Positions 28,077-37,199 are shown, numbered from the stretch's first letter. The stretch is 38,491 nucleotides of DNA from DASRRB01 sp036732755 (GCA_036732755.1 DAINBU010000041.1:1-38491), one strand, 5' to 3'. A program made the numbers and translations. Notes: generated from the sequence alone by a model not told the origin.

Positions 28077-31000
28077 ATGATCCGACCCGCGCGAGCGTCG
28101 CGCTGCGCCGCACCGATCGGGCGTACTTTTCTCGTCGCGGCCGCGCTCGCGGCCGGCGGGTCGGACGCCGTCGCGGTGCCGCTGCCCGGCGGCCCGCCGC
28201 CTTCCGACGAGCGGCTCCACGTTCTCTTTCTCGGCGACCACGGCCACCACGATCCCTCCGCGCGCGCCGACGAGCTCTACGCGCCGCTCGCCCGTGCCGG
28301 CGTCGCGATGGACTTCACGTTCGAGCGCGCCGATCTGCGGCCCGACGTCCTCGCCCGCTACGACGCGCTCCTGATCTACGCGAACCACGACGAGATCGCG
28401 CCGGAGGAGGAGCAGGCGCTGCTCGCTTTCGTCGAGAGCGGTCGCGGCCTCGTCGCGCTCCACTGCGCGTCCTACTGCTTCCGCAACTCGGAGAAGTACG
28501 TCGCGCTGGTCGGCGGGCAGTTCGACCACCACTCGATGGGGCCGTTCACGGCGCACTCGATCGCGCCCGACCACGCGGCGCTGCGCGGCGTCGAGGAGTT
28601 CGCGACGGTCGACGAGACCTACGTCCATCGCGCGCTCGCCGCCGACCGGACGGTCCTCCAGACGCGCGACGAGAACGGGAAGCCCGAGCCGTACACCTGG
28701 GTCCGCTCGCAGGGGAAAGGGCGCGTCTACTACACGGCGCTCGGCCATGACGCGAAGACGTTCACCCAGCCGGCGTTCCACGAACAGGTGATCCAGGCGA
28801 TCCGCTGGGCCGCCGATCGCGAGGACTTCGAGTGGGCGCCACCGAAGCTCCCGACGATCGACGTGAACCTCCCGAACTACCGCCCCGAACTGAAGTGGGG
28901 GCAGACCGCGGAGCCGATCCGCAAGCTGCAGGGGCCGCTTTCGCCGCAGGACGAGCTGCGCCTGCTCCAGGTGCCCGCGGGCTTCGAAGTCTCGCTCTTC
29001 GCGAGCGAGCCCGACGTCGTGAAGCCGATCGCGCTCAGCTTCGATCGACACGAGCGCGCCTGGGTCGCAGAGGCGCTCGACTACCCGAACAGCCAGCAGC
29101 CGCCGGGTCAGGGCCACGACCGCATCACGATCCTCGGACGGCCGGCGTTCGAAGGGCACATGCGCTCCCCGAAGGTCTTCGCCGACAGGCTGAGCCTCGT
29201 CACGAGCCTCGTCTGCGTCCCGCACGGCTGCATCGTCGCGCAAATGCCCGACATCCTGGTGCTGCTCGACCACGACGGCGACGACGTCTGCGACGAGCGG
29301 CGCGTCCTCTTCACGGGCTTCGGCACCGGCGACACGCACGCCGGCCCGAGCAGCTTCCGCCTCGGCCCCGACGGCTGGATCTGGGGCACGGTCGGCTACT
29401 CCGGCTTCCGGGGCGACGTCGGCGGCGTGCACCACGAGTTCTTCCAGGCCGTGTTCCGCTTCAAGCCCGACGGCAGCAAGCTCGAACGGGTCGCCTCGAC
29501 CAGCAACAACACCTGGGGCCTCGGCTTCACGCGCGACGGCGAGGTCTTCGCGTCGACGGCGAACGGCGAGCACCTCGTCCACGTCGTGCTGCCGGCGCAG
29601 GCGCTCGAGACGCTGCCCGGACTGCCGCTCAACGCGACCACCCACGTCGAGGACCACGAGCGGCTCCATTCGCTGCTGCCGCTGCGCCAGGTCGACTACT
29701 TCGGCGGCTTCACGGCGGCGTGCAACGCGACGATCTGCTCGAGCCCGGTCTTCCCGCCCGAGGAGGTCGACCGCGTCGCCTACGTCTGCGAGCCGACCGG
29801 CCACGTCGTCCACCGCTGCCGGCTCGAGCGGCGCGGCTCGACGTTCACGTCGCACGACGGCTGGAACATCCTCGCGAGCCTGGACGAATGGACGGCGCCG
29901 GTCGCGGCGGAGTGCGGGCCGGACGGCGCGCTGTGGGTCCTCGACTTCTACACGCCGGTCGTGCAGCACAATCCGACGCCGCATGGCTTCACGACTGGCA
30001 AGGGCAACGCCTACGAGACGCCGCACCGCGACAAGCAGCACGGCCGCATCTGGCGGATCGAATGGCAGCCCGAGACGTTCGAGGAGCGAGTCGGAGCGCT
30101 CGAGCTGCAGAGGAGGGTGAAGGAGAGGAATTCGAACGGCGACGCGCCGCTGCAAGTGAAGACGACGGCGCCGTGGCCGCCGCTCGAGCGGCGCCTGGTC
30201 GACGCCGCCGGCCAGCCGATCGTGCTCCCGCGCGAAGCGGCGGCGCGCGCGCGCCGCCTGCTCGACTTCGTCTCCGCTCCCGCAGCCAAGGACGATCCGT
30301 GGCCGGCCGTCGCGGCGACACTCGCGGCCGCCGACGTCGGACGCGAGTTCCTCGAGCTCGCGCTCGCTCCCGACGCGACGCGCGCGACGAACGGAGCGGG
30401 TGCGCCGCCGGCGGTGCCCGCGAATCTCCTCGCGAACCCGTCGCTCGAGGAGCTCGACCCCGCCGCCGCGAACGCGCCGCGCGCGTGGCGTTCGATGACG
30501 TACGGCGGCCGCGCCGACTTCGGCCTCGACGCGCGGGGCCGCACCGGCTCGCACTCGCTGAAGATCACCTCGACGGCCGGCGCCGACGCGAGCTGGTCGC
30601 AGGTCGTGAAAGTCGCGCCCGACGCGACCTACCGCCTCACCGGCTGGATCCGGACCGAAGAGGTCGAGCCGCGCGGCGGAGCCCAGGGCGCGCTCTTCAA
30701 CGTCCACGAGCTGCAGTCGCCGAAGATCGTGCGGACGCCGGCGCTCGTCGGGACGCACGACTGGACGAAGGTCGAGGTGACCTTCGATTCGGGCCGCCAC
30801 GAGCAGCTCACGATCAACGCGCTGCTCGGCGGCTGGGGGTTCGCGCGCGGCGCCGCGTATTACGACGACGTCGAGCTCACGCTGGTGCGTGCGCTGCCGC
30901 CGAGGGGGCGGGCGGTGCATGCGATCGCCGCTTCGGTCGCGCGCGGCTCGCCCGACGCGGCGCTGGCGCTGCTGCCGAAGACCGGCGCCGCCGCGGCCGA

Positions 31001-32105
31001 CGTGGCCGTCGCGCTGCTCGAGGGCTTCGCCGCGGGCTGGCCGCGGCCGCGCGTCGCGCACTTCGAAGGCGCGGAGCTCGCCGCCTGGAAGGCGCTGCCG
31101 GCGCAGCTCGATCCCGCGGCTCGCGCCGCACTGCTCGTCTTCGCCGAGCGCGCTGGCACGCTCGCGACCTTCCCGGCCGAGCTCGCCGCGCTGACCGACG
31201 AGCTGCGCGCCACGCTCGCCGACGAGAACGCGGCGGCCGACGCGCGCGCCGCGGCGGCGCGCCGCCTCCTCGCGCTCGCGCCCAGCGATGACTCGATCGC
31301 GCGTGTCGCCGCCGGCCTGACGCCGCTCGCCGATCCGGAGCTCGCGAAGTCGCTGGCGCGCGCGCTCGGCGAAAGCGGCCAGGACGGCGCCGGCGCGGCG
31401 CTGGTGTCGAAGCTCCCGCAGCTGACGCCGCAGGTGCTCCCGATCGCGGTCGAGAGCGCGATCCGGCGGCCGGCGTGGCAGCGCCGCCTGCTGCAGGACG
31501 TGCTCGCCGGAAAGCTCGACAAGCGCGTGCTCGCGGCCGACGTCCTCGACCGGCTGCTCGCGAGCGGCGACGGCGAGGTCGCGAAGCTCGCCGCCGAGGT
31601 GGCCGCGCGCAGCGGCCGCGTGCCGTCCGCCGATCGCCAGAAGCTGCTCGATGAATGGTTGCCGCTCGCCGATCGGCCGGGTGACGCGGCATGCGGTGCT
31701 GTGGTCTTCGCTGAGCAGTGCGCCAAATGCCACCTCCTGGACGGCAAGGGCGGGGCGGTCGGCCCCGATCTCTCCAACATCGGCGCGCGCGGTCGGCGCG
31801 ACCTGCTGCTCGAGATCCTCGACCCCAACCGCTCGGTCGAGGGGACCTATCGCGCCTACGACGTCACGCTGAACAACGGCGACAGCCTGAGCGGCCGCCT
31901 GATCGGGGAGTCGCGCACCGCGATCGAGCTGCTCGACGCGACCGCCGTCAAGCACGTCATTCCGCGAGAAGAGGTCCACGAGCTGCGCGCGCTTTCGCGC
32001 TCGCTCATGCCGGAAGGGCTCGAGTCGCTCGGCGAGGCCGATCTGCGCGCGCTGCTCGAATTCCTCGCGAGCAAGTCGGGCGCGGCCGGGGCGGGAGGGC
32101 GCTGA
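28077..32105 (+). CDS. ThuA / PVC-type membrane-bound dehydrogenase / carbohydrate-binding / cytochrome c fusion
   Basis: A 1342-residue exported protein (signal FLVAAALAAGGSDAVAVP). Residues ~45-245 are a ThuA-like domain (HVLFLGDHGHHDPS; GLVALHCASYCF; GRVYYTALGHD). Residues ~285-665 are the planctomycete-type dehydrogenase propeller (LQVPAGFEVSLFASEPDVV; WGLGFTRDGEVFASTANGEH; ALWVLDFYTPVVQHNP). Residues ~780-940 look like a CBM4/9-type jelly roll (NLLANPSLEELDP; SHSLKITSTAG). A helical HEAT-like part follows. The C-terminus is a cytochrome c module with heme motif CAKCH at 1215-1219, GPDLSNIGARGRRD and the conserved ILDPNRSVEGTYRAYDV. Such proteins are thought to oxidise sugars or other polymers' monomers in the periplasm. 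GGGAG lies 8 nt before the ATG. Its stop overlaps the cupin start (TGATG). Confidence 0.93.
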   Translation: MIRPARASRCAAPIGRTFLVAAALAAGGSDAVAVPLPGGPPPSDERLHVLFLGDHGHHDPSARADELYAPLARAGVAMDFTFERADLRPDVLARYDALLIYANHDEIAPEEEQALLAFVESGRGLVALHCASYCFRNSEKYVALVGGQFDHHSMGPFTAHSIAPDHAALRGVEEFATVDETYVHRALAADRTVLQTRDENGKPEPYTWVRSQGKGRVYYTALGHDAKTFTQPAFHEQVIQAIRWAADREDFEWAPPKLPTIDVNLPNYRPELKWGQTAEPIRKLQGPLSPQDELRLLQVPAGFEVSLFASEPDVVKPIALSFDRHERAWVAEALDYPNSQQPPGQGHDRITILGRPAFEGHMRSPKVFADRLSLVTSLVCVPHGCIVAQMPDILVLLDHDGDDVCDERRVLFTGFGTGDTHAGPSSFRLGPDGWIWGTVGYSGFRGDVGGVHHEFFQAVFRFKPDGSKLERVASTSNNTWGLGFTRDGEVFASTANGEHLVHVVLPAQALETLPGLPLNATTHVEDHERLHSLLPLRQVDYFGGFTAACNATICSSPVFPPEEVDRVAYVCEPTGHVVHRCRLERRGSTFTSHDGWNILASLDEWTAPVAAECGPDGALWVLDFYTPVVQHNPTPHGFTTGKGNAYETPHRDKQHGRIWRIEWQPETFEERVGALELQRRVKERNSNGDAPLQVKTTAPWPPLERRLVDAAGQPIVLPREAAARARRLLDFVSAPAAKDDPWPAVAATLAAADVGREFLELALAPDATRATNGAGAPPAVPANLLANPSLEELDPAAANAPRAWRSMTYGGRADFGLDARGRTGSHSLKITSTAGADASWSQVVKVAPDATYRLTGWIRTEEVEPRGGAQGALFNVHELQSPKIVRTPALVGTHDWTKVEVTFDSGRHEQLTINALLGGWGFARGAAYYDDVELTLVRALPPRGRAVHAIAASVARGSPDAALALLPKTGAAAADVAVALLEGFAAGWPRPRVAHFEGAELAAWKALPAQLDPAARAALLVFAERAGTLATFPAELAALTDELRATLADENAAADARAAAARRLLALAPSDDSIARVAAGLTPLADPELAKSLARALGESGQDGAGAALVSKLPQLTPQVLPIAVESAIRRPAWQRRLLQDVLAGKLDKRVLAADVLDRLLASGDGEVAKLAAEVAARSGRVPSADRQKLLDEWLPLADRPGDAACGAVVFAEQCAKCHLLDGKGGAVGPDLSNIGARGRRDLLLEILDPNRSVEGTYRAYDVTLNNGDSLSGRLIGESRTAIELLDATAVKHVIPREEVHELRALSRSLMPEGLESLGEADLRALLEFLASKSGAAGAGGR

Positions 32106-32530
32106 TGTGCGCCTGCGAGTTCCTCCGCTTCGTGACCGATCGCGAATGCGTCCTCGAGCAGCTGCCGTGGGGTCCGCACGAGTGGCTCTGCCGGCCGGGG
32201 CTCACCGACGCGAAGCAGCTCCAGGTGGTGCGCGTGACCATGCCGGCCGGCAAGTGCCACGCGTTCCACCGCCATCCCGAATTCGAGGAGGTGCTCTACC
32301 TCGTCGACGGCCGGCTCGAGCAGTTCGTCGGTCGCGAGCGGCGCGTGATCACGGCGGGCACGCTCGTGCACGTGCCGACCAACGAGGTGCACGGCAGCTA
32401 CAACGTCTTTCCGAAGCCGGCGACCTTCCTCGCGATCCTGTCGCCGGCCGCGTGCCAGGGTCCGCCGCTGATCGACGTGTCGGGCGAAGAACCCTGGCGC
32501 TCGCTCGCGCCGCTGCCGCCGTCGCGCTGA
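32105..32530 (+). CDS. Cupin domain protein
   Basis: A 141-residue single-domain cupin. Motif 1 is HAFHRHPEFEEVLYLVDGRLE (metal ligands probably the two His, and Glu), and motif 2 is AGTLVHVPTNEVHGSYN, with the third His. The ATG overlaps the stop of the dehydrogenase fusion gene by one base (TGATG), so the two are co-translated. This links the cupin to sugar or polyol metabolism, as an isomerase, a dioxygenase-like enzyme or a binding protein. The N-terminal MCACEFLRF has two cysteines but no signal peptide, so the protein is likely cytoplasmic. Confidence 0.87.
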   Translation: MCACEFLRFVTDRECVLEQLPWGPHEWLCRPGLTDAKQLQVVRVTMPAGKCHAFHRHPEFEEVLYLVDGRLEQFVGRERRVITAGTLVHVPTNEVHGSYNVFPKPATFLAILSPAACQGPPLIDVSGEEPWRSLAPLPPSR

Positions 32531-32537
32531 CCGGCCG

Positions 32538-32543
32538 TACAAT
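32538..32543 (+). promoter_or_regulatory. Candidate -10 element TACAAT
   Basis: TACAAT lies just after the cupin stop and about 70 bp before the TTG start of the halogenase-like gene. No good -35 is visible. It is the closest match to a sigma-70 -10 hexamer in this intergenic stretch. Confidence 0.3.
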
Positions 32544-32612
32544 CCCGCGCTTCGCCGCGCGCCGGCGCCGAGTTGTCGCGCGGCTCCCGTTTCAAAGGAC
32601 GGAGGCGCGACC

Positions 32613-33980
32613 TTGAACACCCGGGACCGCGGCACGCCCGACGTCGACGTCGCGATCATCGGCGGCGGACCGGCCGGCTCGAGCATGGCGGCCTACCTCG
32701 CGAAAGCAGGCGTGAAGGCGCACGTCTTCGAGGGCGAGCTCTTCCCGCGGCCGCACGTCGGCGAGTCGCTCGTCCCCTCCTCGACGCGCGTCTTCCAGGA
32801 CCTCGACTTCCTGAAGGTGATGGAGAGGCGCCGCTTCCCGCGGAAGTTCGGCGCGGCGTGGACCGCGACCGGCGTCAAGGTCTACGACGTGAAATGGGAG
32901 GGGCTCGAGGAGACCGAGGCGATCATCCGCTTCGACGAGCGCGCGCAGCCCGGCGTCGGGCAGGACTACACCTACCACGTCGACCGCGGCGAGTTCGACA
33001 ACGAGCTGCTGCAACATGCCCACCGCCTCGGCGCGTCGGTGAGCGAGGGCGTCGGCGTGAAGCACGTCGAGTTCGCGAAGGACGCGTGGCCGCGCGTGCA
33101 TTACGGCTTCGGCGCGAGCGGCCCGGCGAAGACGGAGTCCCTGTCGGCCCGCATCGTCGTCGACGCGAGCGGCCGCAAGACCCTGCTCGGCAACCAGCTC
33201 GGCCTGCGCGTGCGCGACCCGGTCTTCGACCAGTTCGCGGTCCACACCTGGTTCCGCGGCTACGACCGCAAGGTCTGGGCGAAGCGCGCCGAGCAGAAGG
33301 ACTACATCTTCATCCACTTCCTGCCGGCCGCGAACACCTGGCTCTGGCAGATCCCGATCACGGAGGACGTGACGAGCATCGGCGTCGTGACGCAGAAGAA
33401 GAACTTCGCGAAGACCAGGGAGTCGCGCGAGGCGCTCTTCTGGGAGGCCGTCGCCACGCGCCCCGACCTCGCGGAGAACCTGAAGCGCGCCGAGCAGATG
33501 CGGCCGTTCACCGCCGAGGGCGACTACAGCTACGCGATGAAGCAGATCTGCGGCGACGGCTGGTTGATGGTGGGCGACGCCGGCCGCTTCGTCGACCCGA
33601 TCTTCTCGACCGGCGTCAGCATCGCGCTCAACAGCTCGCGCTTCGCGAGCCGCGACCTCCTGAAAGCGCTGCAGTCGGGCGACACGTCCAAGGGCTCGTT
33701 CGAGGAGTTCGAGACCACGATCCGGCGCGGCACCAACCACTGGTACAGCTTCATCTCGGTCTACTACCGGCTGAACGTCCTCTTCACCTACTTCATCGTC
33801 GACCCGCGCTACCGCCTCGACGTGCTGAAGCTCCTGCAGGGCGACGTCTACGACGAGGGCGAGCCGCCCGTGCTGGAGGAGATGCGCAGGATGGTCCGCG
33901 ACGTCGAGCGGGACAAGAACCACCTCTGGCACCAGCTCCTGAACGACATGACGGCGGACGCGTTCAAGCCGCTGTTCTGA
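32613..33980 (+). CDS. Flavin-dependent halogenase-like FAD oxidoreductase
   Basis: A 455-residue FAD enzyme starting at TTG, supported by GGAGG (32601-32605) 7 nt upstream. The dinucleotide-binding motif is VAIIGGGPAGSSMAAYLAKAG and is followed by FPRPHVGESLVPSS. Three halogenase hallmarks are present: Lys78 in FPRKFGAAW (position of the catalytic lysine in the phenol/pyrrole-type enzymes), W243-L-W-Q-I-P248, a WxWxIP motif, and F326-VDPIFSTG334, the FxxPxxSxG motif in GDAGRFVDPIFSTGVS. The substrate is unknown; no carrier protein or biosynthetic core gene is in the window, so a free or exported small molecule, or a non-halogenating monooxygenase reaction, are both possible. The C-terminal ~100 residues are helical. 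Confidence 0.82.
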   Translation: MNTRDRGTPDVDVAIIGGGPAGSSMAAYLAKAGVKAHVFEGELFPRPHVGESLVPSSTRVFQDLDFLKVMERRRFPRKFGAAWTATGVKVYDVKWEGLEETEAIIRFDERAQPGVGQDYTYHVDRGEFDNELLQHAHRLGASVSEGVGVKHVEFAKDAWPRVHYGFGASGPAKTESLSARIVVDASGRKTLLGNQLGLRVRDPVFDQFAVHTWFRGYDRKVWAKRAEQKDYIFIHFLPAANTWLWQIPITEDVTSIGVVTQKKNFAKTRESREALFWEAVATRPDLAENLKRAEQMRPFTAEGDYSYAMKQICGDGWLMVGDAGRFVDPIFSTGVSIALNSSRFASRDLLKALQSGDTSKGSFEEFETTIRRGTNHWYSFISVYYRLNVLFTYFIVDPRYRLDVLKLLQGDVYDEGEPPVLEEMRRMVRDVERDKNHLWHQLLNDMTADAFKPLF

Positions 33981-34043
33981 CGATCCCGATGGGGGCGGCG
34001 CCCGCGGAGGCGGGTGCCGGCGCGCGGCGCGCGGCCGCCTCGC

Positions 34044-35486
34044 TCACTGCGTCGCGAGCGTGATCTCGACCGGCGCGAGCGCGACGCCGTCGCGGCTCTG
34101 GAAGCCCTGGCGCGTTTCGGAGTTGAGCCGGAAGCGGTAGCTCGTCCCCGCTTCGAAGCGGACCGGGAGCGTGAACACCTTCCCGCTCGCGTCCCACGTC
34201 GGCTTGCCGCGCGCCTTCGGCGTCTTCGCGGGCTCGCCCATGACCGAATAGGAGTCGGTGCGCATCGCGCGGTCGAAGGTGAAGACGAGCTCGCCGTCGC
34301 CCGCCGCGAGGTCGCGGCTCCCGTTCGCGGGCGCCATCGTGACGAGGTGGGGAGCCTTCGCGTCCGCCTCCTTCGCGCGCTCCGCTGCGCGTTCGAAGCA
34401 GGCGACCACCTGCGGCAGGAAGTCGGCGAAGGTCGGCCACTGCTTGCGGTCGGCCTCGAAGCGGCCGATCTCGTCGGCGAGCGCGGGGACCCAGGCGAAG
34501 CCGCGCGCGACCTCTTCGTCGCGCTGCTTCTTGCCAGCGGCTTCACTCTCGGTCACCGTCCGGCAGCGCACGACGCAGGCGCGCACCAGTGACTCGTAGC
34601 TCATCGTCTTCCAGTCGGCGTAGGCCTGGCGGCGCATCGCGTCGGCGCAGGTCGCGAAGAGGGCGCCGGCCGGCTTCTCGAGCTGCGCCGCGATCTGGTC
34701 GACGAGTACGTTGGTGTAGGAGTGGCAGAGCTCGTGGATCACGAGCCCGCCCATCTCGGCGCCGAAGACCGGGATTCCGTCGGCGTCGAAGCTCGAGCAG
34801 CCGAAGACCGGCAGGATCTCCTCGGGCTCGTCGGACGGACCGCCGTCCTTCTTCGGCGGGAAGCGGATGCCGACACCGTAATTGCCGCCGCCGCAGAGGA
34901 ATCCAGGGATCGCGCAGTAGCGCGCGCCGCGCCGCTCGCCGAAGACGCGGTCGAACCACGGCAGCGCCTGGCTCTTCTCGATCACCGCGCGCAGCCGCAC
35001 GGAGGCGGCGTCGAAGCGCTCCTGCTGGCTGTCGAAGAACTCCTCGCTCTTCGCGACCTGCACGAAGTCGCGCAGGTCGGCGAGCAGCGCGCGCGCCCCC
35101 TCGAGGCCCCAGCGCGCGTCGAGCCGCTCGGGCGGGAGGTCGAACGCGACCCTCTCCTCGAGCCCGACCGAGTCCTCGACGTGGACCGCGAGCGACGCGA
35201 TCGCGTCGTAGCTCACGCCGCGCGTGCGGCGCAGCTCGCGCAGCCGCTGCACGGCGGCGTGGCCGCGGAACTCGCGGAACCACGCGTCGGCGGCGCGCGC
35301 GTAGGGCGAGCTCGCGTTCGCCATGTTGAACTCCTCGAAGTCGGCGAGGCGCGCGACCAGCGTGAGGAGCTCGACGCGGCGGTCGACGGCGGCTTCGATC
35401 GCAGGCGTCGGCGCAGGCCGCGGCGCCGGCGTTCCCGGGACGGGAGCCGTGCACGCGAGGACGACGGACAGCGCGAACGAAGTCAT
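34044..35486 (-). CDS. DUF4932 metallopeptidase-like lipoprotein with C-terminal Ig-like domain
   Basis: A 480-residue exported protein; the short signal ends at a lipobox-like VLAC (Cys12). The DUF4932 part begins AAVDRRVELLTLVARLADFEEF and includes GVSYDAIASLAVHV. It carries a zinc motif HELCH at residues 251-255, in GGLVIHELCHSYTNVLV. The last ~100 residues (VTMAPANGSRDLAAGDGELVFTFDRAM onward; motif VFTFDRAMRTDSYSV) resemble a bacterial Ig-like/Big_5 domain of the type that displays a +1 adhesion module. Metallopeptidase activity is inferred from HExxH; the substrate is unknown. It is divergent from the methyltransferase at 35549 with 62 bp between starts. Confidence 0.85.
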   Translation of the reverse strand: MTSFALSVVLACTAPVPGTPAPRPAPTPAIEAAVDRRVELLTLVARLADFEEFNMANASSPYARAADAWFREFRGHAAVQRLRELRRTRGVSYDAIASLAVHVEDSVGLEERVAFDLPPERLDARWGLEGARALLADLRDFVQVAKSEEFFDSQQERFDAASVRLRAVIEKSQALPWFDRVFGERRGARYCAIPGFLCGGGNYGVGIRFPPKKDGGPSDEPEEILPVFGCSSFDADGIPVFGAEMGGLVIHELCHSYTNVLVDQIAAQLEKPAGALFATCADAMRRQAYADWKTMSYESLVRACVVRCRTVTESEAAGKKQRDEEVARGFAWVPALADEIGRFEADRKQWPTFADFLPQVVACFERAAERAKEADAKAPHLVTMAPANGSRDLAAGDGELVFTFDRAMRTDSYSVMGEPAKTPKARGKPTWDASGKVFTLPVRFEAGTSYRFRLNSETRQGFQSRDGVALAPVEITLATQ

Positions 35487-35517
35487 CGACGGATCCCTGC
35501 CGGAGCGGGGCGGCGCG

Positions 35518-35538
35518 ACGATAGCGCGCGCCTATCAT
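35518..35538. promoter_or_regulatory. Divergent -10-like pair around a GATAG/CTATC palindrome
   Basis: GATAG (35520-35524) and CTATC (35532-35536) form a palindrome with a 7-nt CG-alternating spacer. It yields TATCAT on the plus strand (35533-35538, 10 nt before the ATG at 35549) and TATCGT on the minus strand (rc of 35518-35523). The layout parallels 3401-3410. Promoter function is inferred from position only. Confidence 0.35.
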
Positions 35539-35548
35539 CCGCCGCCCC

Positions 35549-36352
35549 ATGGTGCGTGACGGCAATCGCAAGTACCACGACCGCGTCGCGGGCAAGTACG
35601 ACGTCGTCTACGACACGCCCTACTGGCGTTTCTATCGCGACGTCTCGTGGCGCCATCTCAAGCCCTACATCCCGGAGCGGCGCCCCGCGTCCGCCGCCGA
35701 CCTCGGCTGCGGCACCGGCTGGTTCGGGACGCGCCTCTTGAAGGCGGGCTGCGCCGTCACCTTCCTCGACCCGAGCGGGAAGATGCTCGAGGAGGCGCGC
35801 GCCGCCGTCGAACGCGAGGGCGCGCGCGGCCTGACCGTCCGCTACGTGCAGACGGGCATGGAGCAGATGGGGGAGATCGAGAGCGCGTCGCTCGACTTCG
35901 CGACCGGACAGGGCGATCCGCTCTCGTTCTGCGAGGAGCCGGCGCGCGCGCTCGCGGAGCTGGCGCGCGTCGTGAAGCCCGGCGGCGCGGTGGTGCTCTC
36001 GGTCGATTCGCGCGTCGCGGGGGTGCGCTCGCTGCTGAACGAGAAGTCGCCCGACGCGGCGCTCGATCTGGTGAAGACGGGGCGCACGCGCTGGCGCGGG
36101 GAGCGATCCGAGGAACGCTTCGGGATGAAGATGTTCGAGCCCGACGAGCTCGCATCGCTGCTGCGCCGCGCCGGTTTCGAGGTCGCGTCGATGATTGCGA
36201 AGACCTGCCTGGTGCAACGCAGCAACGAGAATTGGCTCGAAGACCCGCGCCAGATGCGCGACCTGGTCGCGGCGGAAGAGCGCGTCCACGGCGATCGCGC
36301 GTACTTCGGGCTCGCGGGGCACTTCCAGGTCGCGGCGCGCCGGTCGGCGTAG
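35549..36352 (+). CDS. SAM-dependent methyltransferase
   Basis: A 267-residue class I methyltransferase (Methyltransf_11 type). The N-terminal VAGKYDVVYDTPYWRFYRDVSWRHL (motif KYDVVYDTPYWRFY) precedes motif I AADLGCGTGWFGTRLL at about residue 49. FLDPSGKMLEEAR is the acidic end of strand 2, and LARVVKPGGAVVLSVDSR is the post-motif block. The residues FDxxDTPYW in the N-terminus are typical of small-molecule or quinone-type methyltransferases (UbiE-like), but the substrate is not clear. There is no Shine-Dalgarno; the -10-like TATCAT lies close to the ATG, so the transcript may be leaderless. Confidence 0.87.
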   Translation: MVRDGNRKYHDRVAGKYDVVYDTPYWRFYRDVSWRHLKPYIPERRPASAADLGCGTGWFGTRLLKAGCAVTFLDPSGKMLEEARAAVEREGARGLTVRYVQTGMEQMGEIESASLDFATGQGDPLSFCEEPARALAELARVVKPGGAVVLSVDSRVAGVRSLLNEKSPDAALDLVKTGRTRWRGERSEERFGMKMFEPDELASLLRRAGFEVASMIAKTCLVQRSNENWLEDPRQMRDLVAAEERVHGDRAYFGLAGHFQVAARRSA

Positions 36353-36359
36353 CGACGAG

Positions 36360-36794
36360 TCAGCGCGTCGCGAACGCAGGTTGCACGCTGAGCCACGTCG
36401 CGCCGACCTGCAGCGCCGCCGCCACGACGAACGCCGCGCCGCGCGCCGGCCACGACGACGGCTCGCGGACCCGGAGCGCCGCGACGATCCCGGTCGCCGC
36501 CGCGCCGCCGATCGCGAGCGTCAGCGCGATCTCGACGCGGCTGAAATGACCCGTGACGATCCGGGCGATGCCGAGGAGGTACATCCAGATCAGGCTCATG
36601 ATCGCGAGCCAGAAGGCGAAAACCGCGAGCGCCGCGTACGAGCTCCATGTCCGCGTGCGCGCGCGAACGGCGAGGAGCGCGAGCGCCGGCGCGGCCTGCA
36701 GCGCGTGGCGGAGCGGCGTCCCGCTCACGACGCCGACGAGCAGAAGCCCGAGGATCAGGGCCGCGAGGCAGGCGGAGACCGGGACGCGCGTCAC
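36360..36794 (-). CDS. Small integral membrane protein, unknown function
   Basis: A 144-residue hydrophobic protein with about four predicted membrane segments: ACLAALILGLLLVGVVSG, the ALQAAPALALLAV region, ALAVFAFWLAIMSLIWMYLLG and a C-terminal IEIALTLAIGGAAA followed by a last hydrophobic helix. No family is recognised. It converges on the methyltransferase with a gap of 7 bp. Composition is normal for the genome. Confidence 0.65.
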   Translation of the reverse strand: MTRVPVSACLAALILGLLLVGVVSGTPLRHALQAAPALALLAVRARTRTWSSYAALAVFAFWLAIMSLIWMYLLGIARIVTGHFSRVEIALTLAIGGAAATGIVAALRVREPSSWPARGAAFVVAAALQVGATWLSVQPAFATR

Positions 36795-37199
36795 CGCCGA
36801 GCTCGCATCGCGGCTGCGGCGCGCCAGGCCAGCGCGCGACCTCGGTCCGCGAGTCCGGGATCAATCGTCATCGATCGTCTCGCTCAAGATCCTGGAGACT
36901 CGCGAACTCCCGCCTCCAGGTCTTTCAGCGTCCGTCCGTCTTGGGTCTTCCATGCGAGCAGGCCGTTCGCCGAACCACCGTGTACGACCGCTCCGATCGG
37001 AGTCAGCGTGTCCGAACCCAATACGGGAAGCAGTTGGTGGATCTTCTCGAGGAAGATCTCCATGTCCTCTCGATCGGATTCGGGCAATCGCGCCCCGCTC
37101 GATTGCCCGTTCATCGCTGAAGCACGTCGGTACGCAGCCGCTTGGCATCACCATGGGCGAGGAACAACTTGATCGTCGCACTCGGCATGCGGCGTTCCG
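36795..37199. other. Low-GC intergenic patch with one small possible ORF
   Basis: About 400 bp between the membrane protein and the DUF2283 gene. GC is visibly lower than in flanking genes from about 36860 on. Apart from the possible 76-residue ORF (36884-37114, minus) I see no gene, tRNA or strong hairpin. Confidence 0.45.
36884..37114 (-). CDS. Possible small protein, unknown function
   Basis: A 76-residue ORF. Its composition looks protein-like, with DMEIFLEKIHQLLPVLG followed by TPIGAVVHGGSANGLLAWK, whereas the overlapping frame is arginine-rich shadow. An in-frame stop at about 37148 leaves this ATG as the only usable one. No Shine-Dalgarno is visible. It lies in the lower-GC patch next to the toxin-antitoxin-like pair and might belong to it, or be a remnant. 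Confidence 0.35.
   Translation of the reverse strand: MNGQSSGARLPESDREDMEIFLEKIHQLLPVLGSDTLTPIGAVVHGGSANGLLAWKTQDGRTLKDLEAGVRESPGS

Noticed and set aside
36861..37181. A 106-residue minus-strand ORF overlapping the 76-residue one
   Set aside because: Its composition (R/S/P-rich, no hydrophobic pattern) is that of a shadow frame; the 36884-37114 frame looks more protein-like.
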